Positions 16,946-26,156 of a stretch of 45,743 nt of DNA are shown piece by piece (positions within the stretch are counted from its first letter, which is position 1; each line of letters begins with the position of its first letter). The notes below the pieces were generated by a model, which was not told where the DNA came from, ran no database searches, and saw only the letters and a program-made list of their open reading frames with translations. Source of the stretch: Virgibacillus halodenitrificans JCM 12304 (GTDB lineage Bacteria; Bacillota; Bacilli; Bacillales; Amphibacillaceae); assembly GCF_001310895.1 (NCBI RefSeq), contig NZ_BAZS01000032.1, positions 1-45,743 on the forward strand. Reading direction: 5' to 3'. A program made the translations under genes and the position numbers.

Positions 16946-17782
16946 ATGCGCAGCCTCTTTAAACCCGCTATGTCTGTAGATGAAGTTTTTGAAGCATGTG
17001 TCAGTAACATCAAAGATGAAACCTTTTTAAATAAAATGATAGAATCAAAACCTTTTATAATAGCTGATTCTAATACATACGACAATTTAGCCTCTTCAAG
17101 ATGTCTCATGGATTTTTCTTCAGACATTAGAATAGATAAGGCCTCTATGAAAAAAATGTATGAACAAAAATTAGTAGGAGGACCAGGTAGGAGTTTTTAT
17201 AATATAATTATAGCTTCTCCACCTCACGGTAAATGCCCACTTTGTGGAGAAAGAGATGCAACGAATTTAGATCACCACTTACCTAAAGCGCACTATGCTT
17301 CTGTAGCAATTACACCATACAATCTTGTGCCTATTTGTAAAGACTGTAACTTTATTAAATTAGATAATAAACCTAATAGTGAAGAAAACGTCCCCCTTAA
17401 TCCCTATTACGATAATATTGAAGATGACAGGTGGTTATTCGCTGAGATAGGTGTAGAGAATGATAAAATTTTTTACTATTACGAAGTAAAGTGTCCGGAT
17501 TGGTGGGATGAGACATTAAAAAGGAAGGTACACAATTACTTCAATAAGTTAGAATTAAATAAACTATATTCTAAGAATGCACTAATTGAAATAAATGACT
17601 TTATAGATTATTTGTTAGACATTTTTCTAACAGGTGGAGTTGAGGCTCTTCAGAAAACATTGGAAGGAATTGCAAACAGTTGTGAACGTTCAAGATTAAA
17701 TTCATGGAAAACAGCACTATATAGTTCCCTTTCGAGTAACAGATGGTTTTTAACTGAAGGAATAAAGTACTATATGGATTAA
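16946..17782 (+). CDS. ptuB: HNH endonuclease (PtuB-like)
   Basis: A 278-residue protein with an HNH nuclease core at about residues 97-136: CPLCGE, then DHHLPKAHY, then NLVPICKDCNFIK. The four cysteines of the two CxxC knuckles bind the structural zinc and the LDHH histidines belong to the active site. GAGGGAGAG precedes the ATG, 19 bp after the ATPase stop, so the two are co-transcribed. The C-terminal half is helical and may bind the partner ATPase. In Septu the nuclease degrades DNA on activation; that role is inferred from gene pairing. Confidence 0.75.
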   Translation: MRSLFKPAMSVDEVFEACVSNIKDETFLNKMIESKPFIIADSNTYDNLASSRCLMDFSSDIRIDKASMKKMYEQKLVGGPGRSFYNIIIASPPHGKCPLCGERDATNLDHHLPKAHYASVAITPYNLVPICKDCNFIKLDNKPNSEENVPLNPYYDNIEDDRWLFAEIGVENDKIFYYYEVKCPDWWDETLKRKVHNYFNKLELNKLYSKNALIEINDFIDYLLDIFLTGGVEALQKTLEGIANSCERSRLNSWKTALYSSLSSNRWFLTEGIKYYMD

Positions 17783-17813
17783 AACACAGGAAGAAATTCC
17801 ATTAGGTATATTG

Positions 17814-17849
17814 TTTTATGGTGCCTGTCAATTCCCGAATTATGTCATG
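17814..17849 (+). repeat. GTGCCTGTCA repeat, first copy
   Basis: TATGGTGCCTGTCA followed by a CGAATTATGTCA-like end recurs at 27236-27272. Both copies lie about 126 bp from an rlmCD 3'-end sequence. GACAGGCAC-type sequences are common as interspersed REP-like elements in Bacillaceae, but no transposase is nearby. Confidence 0.5.
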
Positions 17850-17871
17850 CCGATTTTTATTAGATTACCAA

Positions 17872-17903
17872 AAAAGCCTTATTCTAATAAAAATAAGGCT
17901 CTT
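17872..17903. terminator. Terminator beside rlmCD relic copy B
   Basis: AGCCTTATT pairs with AATAAGGCT (nine bases), with A and T runs outside. It may serve both ptuB and the relic gene end on the other strand. Confidence 0.7.
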
Positions 17904-17939
17904 TATTTGGTGCTTTACTTCTGTATCCCCATAATAAAC

Positions 17940-17995
17940 TTCTCTAACCTCACTACACATGTCTATAGTTTATGTGGCAACACACGGGGTGCTGG
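17940..17995 (-). repeat. Relic of the rlmCD 3' end (copy B)
   Basis: The plus strand has CTAACCTCACTACACATG, matching CCAACCTCACTACACA...CATG at the end of rlmCD (27368-27395) with a seven-base deletion. Beyond the core it matches copy A (ATGTGGCAACACACGGGG). As in rlmCD, a hairpin terminator and a GTGCCTGTCA repeat follow on the downstream side. It separates the Septu-like module from the next cargo. Confidence 0.6.
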
Positions 17996-18064
17996 TGAGT
18001 TTATATACCTACAAACAAAATTAGTTTATTTAATTACTTTAAGATTGTTTGCTTAAGTTGGTCT

Positions 18065-18568
18065 CTAACTACTGTAACTAAATCTTGGGATATATTCTTT
18101 TAAGCAAAACCCGTTCGCCAATCGAGAGATGTGGATTGGTGGGGTTCTATTAGAACCATCTTCAAAATAATAAACATTTTTATTATTTAGGAAACCATCC
18201 CAAACTTCTCTCTTCCTTGTTTTATATTCCTTGTCGCTCCCCCAAGCAACAATAATAGTTTCAGCGCTATCGACTGCTTTTTGAAGATAATAATCATTGT
18301 CTTTACCAATAAATTCTTGTTTTGCTTTTAGTTTACTAGAGTCAATTTCAATAAATGCGTATAGATTAACAACTTCCAATGAACCATATTGATTGTCAAT
18401 ACAAAAGTTAAGGCACCGATTAATTGATAAATCATTTTTCATAGTATTTGCGATACTTGGGTTTAACATTATAATAATGGCTTTTTTTAGATTCTTATCC
18501 CATGTTCTTGTTAATGAATATCTAAAAAAGGGACTGATATCATCATCAAATATTGCATCGAATTCCAT
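18065..18568 (-). CDS. DUF1643-family protein
   Basis: A protein of about 167 residues matching the DUF1643 pattern: FRYSLTRTWD, then IMLNPSIANTMKNDLSINRC, then LEVVNLYAF and IIVAWGSD. Family members are small cytoplasmic proteins of unknown activity, common in accessory and phage regions. The ATG at 18568 has AGGAGAAT just upstream; an ATG four codons earlier (18580) is an alternative. It stands alone between relic copy B and the DUF6414-like gene, on the same strand as the hsd genes. Confidence 0.75.
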   Translation of the reverse strand: MEFDAIFDDDISPFFRYSLTRTWDKNLKKAIIIMLNPSIANTMKNDLSINRCLNFCIDNQYGSLEVVNLYAFIEIDSSKLKAKQEFIGKDNDYYLQKAVDSAETIIVAWGSDKEYKTRKREVWDGFLNNKNVYYFEDGSNRTPPIHISRLANGFCLKEYIPRFSYSS

Positions 18569-18691
18569 TATTCTCCTCATAAAATGGTCCCCCTATTAAC
18601 TTCGCTAAGTCATATCCCCATTCTGAAATAGCGTATCTAAACTTTTACTCACCGTTTCTTTGTCCTAAAGTAAAATATAATATTTTATTAT

Positions 18692-19462
18692 CTACTGATA
18701 AATTGCTAAGACTTCGAATACAATCACATCTTCATCACTTTTAATATTTTCAATACCTTCAAACTCCTGATCCTCCATTTGCCTTCTCAAAGCTCTATTT
18801 AAAGAAAGTAAATCCTTCATTACATCAAAGACTACTATAGGGGTGCTTTTAACATCTTTACGGGTTAATACCTTAGCAATAATAGTCACTTCTTCATCTT
18901 CAAAATCTTCTAATTCTTCTAATTGGTACTTTAAATTATTTGAATTTAATTTTGAAAACCCAATTCTATTTTTAAATTTATCACTACCCAAAAACACAGG
19001 AATCTTTGTACTTTCTTTTCCAAACACCTTATTAAATACTTCTTCTTCTCCCTCATTTTCCAGATCCATTTGTGCAGTTAACATTGGTTTAAACTCGTTA
19101 ATTAAATCCATCATATCGAATTGTACCGGAATATTAAAATCGCCTTCAAAACGTACAATTGCGGTTTTAGGAATAGTTTCAATGTCATAATCCTCATTTT
19201 CTATCAAATCAAAGTAGTTGTCTTGACCCTTTTGTTCAAGAAGTTCTTCAAGCTCATTACAATCAAAAATTGGATTATCAATAATTTCACCTTCAACTTC
19301 GTCGGTATCACCATATTTTCCTGATACCACCGGGATTTTACCTTGGACTGATTTAGAAGTATTCCTTCTAACCTTTTTAATATCAACCTGTCTTTCTCCT
19401 TTTAACAAAGCACTGTATTCCGCTACTTTTTGCGAATCAAAGTAAACTAGGTTTTTAAACAT
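18692..19462 (-). CDS. Probable DUF6414-like protein of the defence island
   Basis: A 256-residue acidic cytoplasmic protein. It begins FKNLVYFDSQKVAEYSALLKG, a pattern I associate with DUF6414, and has a basic patch (about 25-45) followed by Glu/Asp-rich segments and a C-terminal alpha/beta region (VTIIAKVLTRKDVKSTPIVVF). No catalytic motif is visible. Function is unknown; such proteins often sit among restriction and antiphage genes. It starts 647 bp after hsdR on the same strand and is probably transcribed separately. The family call is tentative. Confidence 0.5.
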   Translation of the reverse strand: MFKNLVYFDSQKVAEYSALLKGERQVDIKKVRRNTSKSVQGKIPVVSGKYGDTDEVEGEIIDNPIFDCNELEELLEQKGQDNYFDLIENEDYDIETIPKTAIVRFEGDFNIPVQFDMMDLINEFKPMLTAQMDLENEGEEEVFNKVFGKESTKIPVFLGSDKFKNRIGFSKLNSNNLKYQLEELEDFEDEEVTIIAKVLTRKDVKSTPIVVFDVMKDLLSLNRALRRQMEDQEFEGIENIKSDEDVIVFEVLAIYQ

Positions 19463-19529
19463 TTATGAATTACTCCTCTCTATTTTATTGCTTTACTTTC
19501 TTTAATTAGCAATATAGTTTTATATAGTA

Positions 19530-20090
19530 ACTTCCCTTTGATGAAATGAAAATGAAATGCATGAAAAAACAATTGCTTTTTATTAGCAAATGGTTTAATT
19601 TATAAAAAATCCTACCAAGGTCAGATGAGTTGAGCCGATGCAGAAAATCAACGTAGCAATCATTAGTCAAGGTCTCTTTACTGCTGTTTTTCGACCGGAT
19701 TGCGAGACTTAGAGGAGCGGGAACGGCTCCTTGCAGTAACGGTTCGGTGGAGTTTCGATTGGCAACAGTCAATGGGTACTTAGGTATAATGTATGCTGGG
19801 CGAAACCGTTTACGCTTTTAAGCTAATGCTAAGTAGAAGAAATTCAGGTATTAAACAGCAGATACATAAAATATAATACCCCTCCTCTGTCCAAGAATTC
19901 CATTTTTCTTGAGACAGGGAGGAGGAAATTCATTCATGTGTATGGGTACTCGTCTAACATATGTCATCCGCTATGGTAAATGGTTATCAGAGGATTGGGT
20001 TTAAAGCACTCCTTAGAGTGCTGGAAATAGTGGATAATACACATGAAGTATTACATAGAAATAACCTGTTACCATACACAAATCACAATT
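19530..20090. other. Gene-free structured region between hsdR and the DUF6414-like gene
   Basis: A stretch of about 650 bases without a convincing gene. It contains several stems: AGGAGC/GCTCCT near 19712-19730, CCTCC..CTGTC with GACAG..GGAGG at 19880-19924, the perfect pair TTCATGTGTAT (about 19933-19943) and ATACACATGAA (about 20038-20048), and AGCACTC/GAGTGCT near 20006-20024. The last could end hsd transcription on the minus strand. A 22-codon frame (19936-20004, MCMGTRLTYVIRYGKWLSED then WV) has an excellent GGGAGGAGG box. On the other strand an 88-codon TTG-started frame exists (19506-19772). I recognise neither. Confidence 0.3.
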
Positions 20091-20109
20091 AAGGGTTCCT
20101 TAAGTAATT

Positions 20110-23100
20110 CTATCTCAACTCATTATCCAAAGGTACAATGACATTATCCAATGTCTTTCTCCACTGTCGTTTCATTTCTGGTCCGTATTTCAATGGCTTT
20201 GCATCGGGATGTACGGCTTTATACTTGTCAAATCGCTTACTGTTAATAACTCCGGCGATATTGGGTATAGGATCTGTCCCAATCTCATACTGAATGGCAG
20301 ACAAATGCAACTCTCTTTCTTCTACAAACCACGTTTGCGCGAACTCTTCTATAGTTTTATTATATGCCTCCGTAAAGAAACGTCGCTTCACTGTGAGAAT
20401 ATCTTCCTCTGAGTCTACCTCTTGGGCATCAATTGCATTCAAAATGGCATTGTATACGTCTTTAACCACTTCTGATTTATTCAGTTTCTGCAGGGCTTTT
20501 TCAATTTCTTCACGGATATCCTGGTTATTGGCTGCATAGGTTTCTAATAGTTTGTCAATATAGGTAGAGTCGATATCATAGACCTTCGTTGCATTTTGTG
20601 CATAGAATTCAATGTCTGAAAAGTCAGGAGGCGGTCCCTCTTTTTCCCCTTCATCTACCAGTGAGCCTTTAACCGTGTTGTAGACACCTATACTTTCTTT
20701 TATGGTGTCCACCTGATTGCGAATGGTTTGCGAATTCTCCACATCATCATTGTAATCATCATATGTAACCAGAGCTTCATAGGAATTATTTAGCTCCTGG
20801 TAAGCTTTCACAAATTCAACCCGTGTTTCCAGCGGGGATTTCTCGTCAATATCGTTTGGATTAGAAACTACCGCTGTTAGTTTTTTGTGAGCCTTTTTAA
20901 AGCGTTTTTTCGTTTCTTCATATGTTGGATATACAAGTGTAGATTCCTCTTGTTCTTGGGAATATAACTTCGTGGCATCCTTGACATTCTGCTCCATGGT
21001 ATATGGCTTGCGGAATGTCACGATTAAACCTTTTGTCTTTTCTGGATAAGTACGATTGGTACGGGAAAAGGCTTGTATCAAATTGGCATAACTCAAATTA
21101 CGATCCACAAATAAAGTCTGGATGGTTGGTGCATCAAAACCGGTCAACAGACGGTCAACAACAATAACTAAGTCTATTTGTCTGCCGATTTTTTTGAACT
21201 CTGCCTTCTTACGGGCTAAGCGATTATTAATATCCCCATTATACCGTTCAATGTCTTCTATCGACCAGGCGGTGTCATAATAAGCATTGTAGTCCTGGAT
21301 GATCTTCTTCATTTCATCCTGTGCCTGCTTGGAGTCTTCCTCGTTTTCCTGTATCGAATATGTTATGGCGATACGGGGAAAATCAGGATCATCCATCGTG
21401 CGCCCTGTTCTAATCGGATGTTCTGAGAACTCTTTTGCCAGCCAATCTGGATCTTTGGTCATTTCCTTAATTGCCCAATAATATCGTTTCGCCATATCAA
21501 TGGAACTTGTTGTTAAAATAGCAGACATTTGCGGACGGCCATTTTGAAAATCAAATTTGGTATAAGCATTATCCGGCCGGAAAATTTTGTGGATGACCTT
21601 GTGAATATGATCCTCATTTTCAAACGAAGATGGATCAAGATATGCTTCCTTTTCCATGCCATCCATTTGGTCGATTGTATCGTTCAATTCGTCAGCACTA
21701 AAATTGGCGTACTTTTCTTTGAGACGTAGCTGATCATAGATACGATTATTTAATGATGTGGGCTCAATCGTATCTTCATGCTCCACCTGGAACCCTAAAA
21801 CAGCGCCATCCTCTAAGGCGTTTTTAATCGTATATGTATGCAAAACTTCCCCATATTGATCATGGGTAGTGCGGGCTAATTGGCCTTTTGCCTGTTTTTT
21901 ATTTACTTCGAATATCGGCGTGCCGGTAAAGCCAAACCATGTGGAGTTTGGAAAAAACCCCTTGATCACTTGCATTCCTTCTGCACTCAACGCCCGGTGG
22001 CATTCATCTACAACAAAGACAATATGTTGTGCCATTAGTTTTTTAAAGCGCTTGGTGCCTTTTTGTTCTTCCTGCCTTTGGGCATGGCGCAATGCGGATT
22101 CTAATTTTTGTCTTGTGGTAATAATCACGGTATTGGAGTTGGTATCCGATAACAGTGTAGCACTTAACTCTTTTGCACTTCCGGTACCCACAATTAAGCT
22201 ATTTGACTTGGCGGTACCAGAGGAAATGCCGGTATTAAACTCGGAAGCAAATTTAGTGAATTCCGTTGTCGTTTGGTTGTCCAAGTCTTTTCGGTCAATG
22301 AGCATAATGGTACGATCTACCCCTGGTTTACGTGCTAATAGCTTTGTAGACACAAAACTGGTCAGTGTTTTTCCCGAGCCAGTCGCATGCCAAATATACC
22401 CTGAGTTATGCTTCATGGCAGAGGTGAATAATGCTTCAATCGCATGAATTTGGTACGGGTGTAATACCATTAACGCCTTGTTATCGTGATCTTCGCTTAC
22501 AATTGTATAATTGGCAATCAGGCGATGAGCATCGGGAATGTTTAATACCTGTTTCACAAATTCATAAAGATTGTCTACTTTTCGGTTGTCAGTTGTCCGC
22601 CAGCTGAAGACAAACTTCTTGTGCATGTCTTTTGGCATCGCATTAGCAAAATAGCGGGTGGTCTGCTCATTGGAAATAATAAATAATTGCAGGGTAGAGA
22701 AAATATTATTTCTAAACATCCCTTCTTCTGCGTATTTCTTTATTTGATTAAAGGCTTGGAATACACCGTCTTTAGCACTGACTTGTTTCAGTTCCATTTG
22801 CACAATGGGCAACCCATTGATTAAGAGTGTCACATCAAAGCGGCGATCCCGGTCATCCCTATTCGCCTTTTGTTTTGCAATTTGGTGCACCACTTCATAT
22901 GTAGAGATTCCTCCACCAATATCTTGGTTGGAGTACAACATGAGAGACATGGAATCAAGGGAACTGTCATCACGTTCAATGGTAATGCGGGCAATCCCAT
23001 TTTCCCCTTTCAGCCATCTGGCAGCATTAAAAGGGGTCCGTGTTTTTAATAGTAATTCTGTTTTAATCTTGTCAAATTCATTATCAGTGATGGGGTGTTC

Positions 23101-23268
23101 CCCAATCTCTGATAAGTTATTTTGCGTAATCTTTTGGCGCAGGTTCTTCCATAGGTCTTCTTCTGATTTTAAGTCTGGACGATAATTCCACTGATTATGG
23201 CCTTCTCCCAATACTTCAATGAGCCGGCGTTCCACTTCACCTTCATTGTTGTGCGGTATCTTTGTCAT
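20110..23268 (-). CDS. hsdR: Type I restriction enzyme, restriction (R) subunit
   Basis: A 1052-residue motor/nuclease subunit. A PD-(D/E)XK-type nuclease domain comes first (RRFDVTLLINGLPIVQMELK, about residues 140-160), then a superfamily 2 DNA translocase: HATGSGKTLTS (Walker A, about 295), VVDECHRA, FGFTGTPIF, and late motifs DRLLTGFDAPTIQTLF and AFSRTNRTYP. It cleaves unmodified DNA after ATP-driven translocation, in complex with HsdM and HsdS. It starts 23 bp after hsdS and is the last gene of the hsdM-hsdS-hsdR operon. Length is normal and all key motifs look intact. Confidence 0.96.
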   Translation of the reverse strand: MTKIPHNNEGEVERRLIEVLGEGHNQWNYRPDLKSEEDLWKNLRQKITQNNLSEIGEHPITDNEFDKIKTELLLKTRTPFNAARWLKGENGIARITIERDDSSLDSMSLMLYSNQDIGGGISTYEVVHQIAKQKANRDDRDRRFDVTLLINGLPIVQMELKQVSAKDGVFQAFNQIKKYAEEGMFRNNIFSTLQLFIISNEQTTRYFANAMPKDMHKKFVFSWRTTDNRKVDNLYEFVKQVLNIPDAHRLIANYTIVSEDHDNKALMVLHPYQIHAIEALFTSAMKHNSGYIWHATGSGKTLTSFVSTKLLARKPGVDRTIMLIDRKDLDNQTTTEFTKFASEFNTGISSGTAKSNSLIVGTGSAKELSATLLSDTNSNTVIITTRQKLESALRHAQRQEEQKGTKRFKKLMAQHIVFVVDECHRALSAEGMQVIKGFFPNSTWFGFTGTPIFEVNKKQAKGQLARTTHDQYGEVLHTYTIKNALEDGAVLGFQVEHEDTIEPTSLNNRIYDQLRLKEKYANFSADELNDTIDQMDGMEKEAYLDPSSFENEDHIHKVIHKIFRPDNAYTKFDFQNGRPQMSAILTTSSIDMAKRYYWAIKEMTKDPDWLAKEFSEHPIRTGRTMDDPDFPRIAITYSIQENEEDSKQAQDEMKKIIQDYNAYYDTAWSIEDIERYNGDINNRLARKKAEFKKIGRQIDLVIVVDRLLTGFDAPTIQTLFVDRNLSYANLIQAFSRTNRTYPEKTKGLIVTFRKPYTMEQNVKDATKLYSQEQEESTLVYPTYEETKKRFKKAHKKLTAVVSNPNDIDEKSPLETRVEFVKAYQELNNSYEALVTYDDYNDDVENSQTIRNQVDTIKESIGVYNTVKGSLVDEGEKEGPPPDFSDIEFYAQNATKVYDIDSTYIDKLLETYAANNQDIREEIEKALQKLNKSEVVKDVYNAILNAIDAQEVDSEEDILTVKRRFFTEAYNKTIEEFAQTWFVEERELHLSAIQYEIGTDPIPNIAGVINSKRFDKYKAVHPDAKPLKYGPEMKRQWRKTLDNVIVPLDNELR

Positions 23269-23291
23269 GTTTGTGCCTCCTCTCTAGTTGC

Positions 23292-24479
23292 TTAGACAAA
23301 CATTTTTTGCAAGAATGCTTTTTTGGTTTCTTGTAAGACGGTTAATTCACGTTGATGAAGGGTGATAGTATTTTCAAGACTATCAAATAAGTCCACAATC
23401 TTTTTCTGCTCCTGTTCATTTGGAAATATAATATCCATATCAGCAATCATTTCCATACGTACAGAATCAACAGATGTTTTGGCAGTCATTGCCATAACCC
23501 TTCGATAAAAATTTTTAGAAAAGTAATAGTAAAAATATTTTGCTGAGACAGTACTATTGAAATCGTACATCCTATATACTCTTTGGTGTAAATTATATTT
23601 TCCATTTACATAATGAAAGACTTTTCCTGTTCCAACTCCATCTCCAACTGTCAATACTGCTTCTTGATCATAGAGAAAATCGTTGCTTCTCTCAATAGTT
23701 GCCGAACGAACGTAGAATGGATATTTACCATATTCAACCTTATCCTGGGTATTTCCCTTTCCAGTTGAAATTGTGCATAATTCTCTAGCCTTACAATGTT
23801 CCCACTCCCCAGTAAATCCAGGAAATCGAACCTCTGGCACGGTCTCTCCTTCTTTTGGAAACATCTTTTGCAAGAACCCTTGTTTTGTTTGTTTGAGGGT
23901 GGTTAGTTCTTGCTGATGAAGAGCGATAGTGTCATCTAGTTGTTTGAAGAAGTTGCCGATTTTGATTTGCTCTTCCATTGCGGGAAATGTAATAATAAAC
24001 TTTCTAATGTTTCCCATACTTAATGCTGGTTGAGAAGAAGTTGCAATCCATGTTTCAATCTCTTTATTTCTGAATGTTGGGTGCATAAATAGTTGAATAA
24101 GGTATTCTGGTTTTATTGATTCGGCCCTAATCCTTGAGACATTCGGTGCTAAATACCAATTAACATTTTTCGGAACAATTGCTGATTCCCCAACAGTTCC
24201 AACATAAGTAAAAACAATATCCCCGGCTAATAATTTGCTTCGATTCAATTTAGAAAAATCACTATTATCTATATACTTAACATCTTTAAAAATAAAGCTG
24301 CCATTTTTTACATTCAGTCCTCTAATCGCAGGAATACTTCCTACATCAGAATAATTAACGTAATTTGTAAATTCAAAACCAGCAAGTTTTGTCACATCTG
24401 ATAAATCTCCTAACTCACACTGTTCCCAATCCCCAGTAAACCCCGGAAACCTTATTTCTGGTACTCGCTTATTTCCCAC
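23292..24479 (-). CDS. hsdS: Type I restriction enzyme, specificity (S) subunit
   Basis: A 395-residue DNA-recognition subunit with two target-recognition domains, each introduced by nearly the same sequence: VPEIRFPGFTGDWEQCEL at residue 6 and VPEVRFPGFTGEWEHCKA near 216. Each half ends in a helical conserved region with FLQKMF (about 204 and 390). The internal repeats are also clear in DNA. The subunit chooses the bipartite methylation/restriction target. It overlaps hsdM by 11 bases, implying coupled translation. The recognition site cannot be read from sequence. Confidence 0.95.
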   Translation of the reverse strand: MGNKRVPEIRFPGFTGDWEQCELGDLSDVTKLAGFEFTNYVNYSDVGSIPAIRGLNVKNGSFIFKDVKYIDNSDFSKLNRSKLLAGDIVFTYVGTVGESAIVPKNVNWYLAPNVSRIRAESIKPEYLIQLFMHPTFRNKEIETWIATSSQPALSMGNIRKFIITFPAMEEQIKIGNFFKQLDDTIALHQQELTTLKQTKQGFLQKMFPKEGETVPEVRFPGFTGEWEHCKARELCTISTGKGNTQDKVEYGKYPFYVRSATIERSNDFLYDQEAVLTVGDGVGTGKVFHYVNGKYNLHQRVYRMYDFNSTVSAKYFYYYFSKNFYRRVMAMTAKTSVDSVRMEMIADMDIIFPNEQEQKKIVDLFDSLENTITLHQRELTVLQETKKAFLQKMFV

Positions 24480-26061
24480 AATTAAACACCTCTAATGCAC
24501 CCTTCATCCATTCTGCATTTTCTTCACCATATTCTAACGAAGAAATCACATCATACAGGCTAGATTCCAGCTCTGCCTTTTCTTTCCGAATATCTTTAAT
24601 AGTTGAACCAACTGCAGCCATATCCACAGGTTCTTCTTCCTCAAAAGTATCTACATACCGAGGAATGTTTAAGTTGAAGTCATTCTCTTTGAGTTCCTCA
24701 AATGTAGCGACATGAGCGTATTTCTCAACATCTTCTCGTGCTTTATACGTTTCCACAACCTTATCAATATTTTCTTTGGTAAGTTTATTTTGGTTTTTCC
24801 CCTTTGTAAACTCACTACTTGCATTAATAAACAAAACATCTCTTGTGGTACGATTCTTTTTTAGGATTATAACGGTTGTTGGAATCGATGTCCCAAAAAA
24901 TAAGTTTGCCGGCATGCCGATTACAGCATAGATGCCGCCATCCTCTAATAATTTCTTGCGAATGATACCTTCTGCAGCCCCTCGGAAAAGTACACCATGC
25001 GGTAAGACAATTGCCATTGTTCCCGAATCTTTCAAATGATAGTAACCATGTAATAAAAAAGCAAAGTCTGCTTTTGATTTTGGTGCTAGTTTGCCGTAAC
25101 GGTTGAAACGAGAATCATCCATGAATGTGGCATCGGAAGACCATTTTGCAGAGTATGGCGGATTCATGAGCACAGAATCAAAGGTATACGGCTCATCTGT
25201 CGGCCAATCTTTGTTCAATGTATCACCATTGCTTAAACGCATATCCTCTTTATTTACCCCATGTAGGAGTAAGTTCATTTTCGCCAGATTAAAGGTCGTT
25301 GTATTTAGTTCCTGTCCATGATATTTTACACTTTCGGGATGATGAATATAGTTTCGAATATTCAGCATCAGAGAACCCGATCCCATCGTTGGGTCGTATA
25401 CGCTAAATAGCTTTTTATGCTCTTGACCAATTGCAGCAATCCGAGCCATCATGACCGATACTGCATGGGGGGTATAGAATTCGCCAGCTTTTTTTCCGGC
25501 TTCCGAAGCAAATTGGCCAATCAAAAACTCATAAGCATCCCCAATGACGTCTCCATCGTGCCCCAATAGATTAATATGATTAAGTTTCTTCAATACTTCT
25601 GAGATGGTAATATTCCGTTGCTGATCATCTGATCCCAGTTTTTTGGAGGTTAAATCTACATCATCAAATAAGCCATTGAATTGGTCATATTTCGTAGACA
25701 AATCGATAAAGGCTTTATTCAAATCGTTCAATTGAAACGTGTTCAGTGCAGCTTCATTCGTTAATACATTGAATAAATAATCGGGTTCAATATCATAGCC
25801 CAGGGTGTCCACCAATGTTTCAATCAAGTCATTCTTTATCTCTTCATCAGCTAATAAGTCTATGTACAATTGTGTCTGCTTTTCTTTTGTGTTGTATTCC
25901 TCTTGCGGCTCGTCAGCTATTTCGACTACCTTTTCCAGTAATCTATCAGACAAATATTTATAAAAGATTAATCCTAATAGGTAGTTTTTATATTCCGATG
26001 CATCCATCTTGCTTCGCAGATTGTCTGCCGCGCTAAATAACCTTGTGTTTAATTCAGTCAT
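24469..26061 (-). CDS. hsdM: Type I DNA adenine methyltransferase (M) subunit
   Basis: A 530-residue N6-adenine methyltransferase. The AdoMet-binding motif is in VYDPTMGSGSLMLNI (about residue 223) and the catalytic NPPY in LMNPPYSAKWSS (about 300). An N-terminal HsdM helical domain (AADNLRSKMDASEYKNYLLG) precedes it, and a C-terminal coiled segment contacts HsdS. It methylates the host target and with HsdS and HsdR forms the restriction complex. First gene of the operon, with an extended -10 promoter candidate upstream. Confidence 0.96.
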   Translation of the reverse strand: MTELNTRLFSAADNLRSKMDASEYKNYLLGLIFYKYLSDRLLEKVVEIADEPQEEYNTKEKQTQLYIDLLADEEIKNDLIETLVDTLGYDIEPDYLFNVLTNEAALNTFQLNDLNKAFIDLSTKYDQFNGLFDDVDLTSKKLGSDDQQRNITISEVLKKLNHINLLGHDGDVIGDAYEFLIGQFASEAGKKAGEFYTPHAVSVMMARIAAIGQEHKKLFSVYDPTMGSGSLMLNIRNYIHHPESVKYHGQELNTTTFNLAKMNLLLHGVNKEDMRLSNGDTLNKDWPTDEPYTFDSVLMNPPYSAKWSSDATFMDDSRFNRYGKLAPKSKADFAFLLHGYYHLKDSGTMAIVLPHGVLFRGAAEGIIRKKLLEDGGIYAVIGMPANLFFGTSIPTTVIILKKNRTTRDVLFINASSEFTKGKNQNKLTKENIDKVVETYKAREDVEKYAHVATFEELKENDFNLNIPRYVDTFEEEEPVDMAAVGSTIKDIRKEKAELESSLYDVISSLEYGEENAEWMKGALEVFNCGK

Positions 26062-26124
26062 GTTGGTTCCTCACTTTTCTATCGTTTATCTATTTAATTA
26101 GACCTATTACATATTCCTAATACA

Positions 26125-26133
26125 ATAATACCA
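26125..26133 (-). promoter_or_regulatory. Extended -10 promoter candidate for hsdMSR
   Basis: On the minus strand TGG is followed directly by TATTAT, 64 bases before the hsdM start codon. No strong -35 is seen. Confidence 0.35.
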
Positions 26134-26156
26134 GTGTTCGTTCTGTTATTAAATAA

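Noticed and set aside
15422-17782. Retron with PtuAB-type effectors
   Set aside because: No reverse transcriptase gene and no msr/msd-like structure is present near the ATPase/HNH pair.
19506-19772. 88-codon minus-strand frame reading NRNSTEPLLQGAVPAPLSLA
   Set aside because: TTG start without a ribosome-binding site, passing through hairpin sequences; kept only as part of the unexplained structured region.
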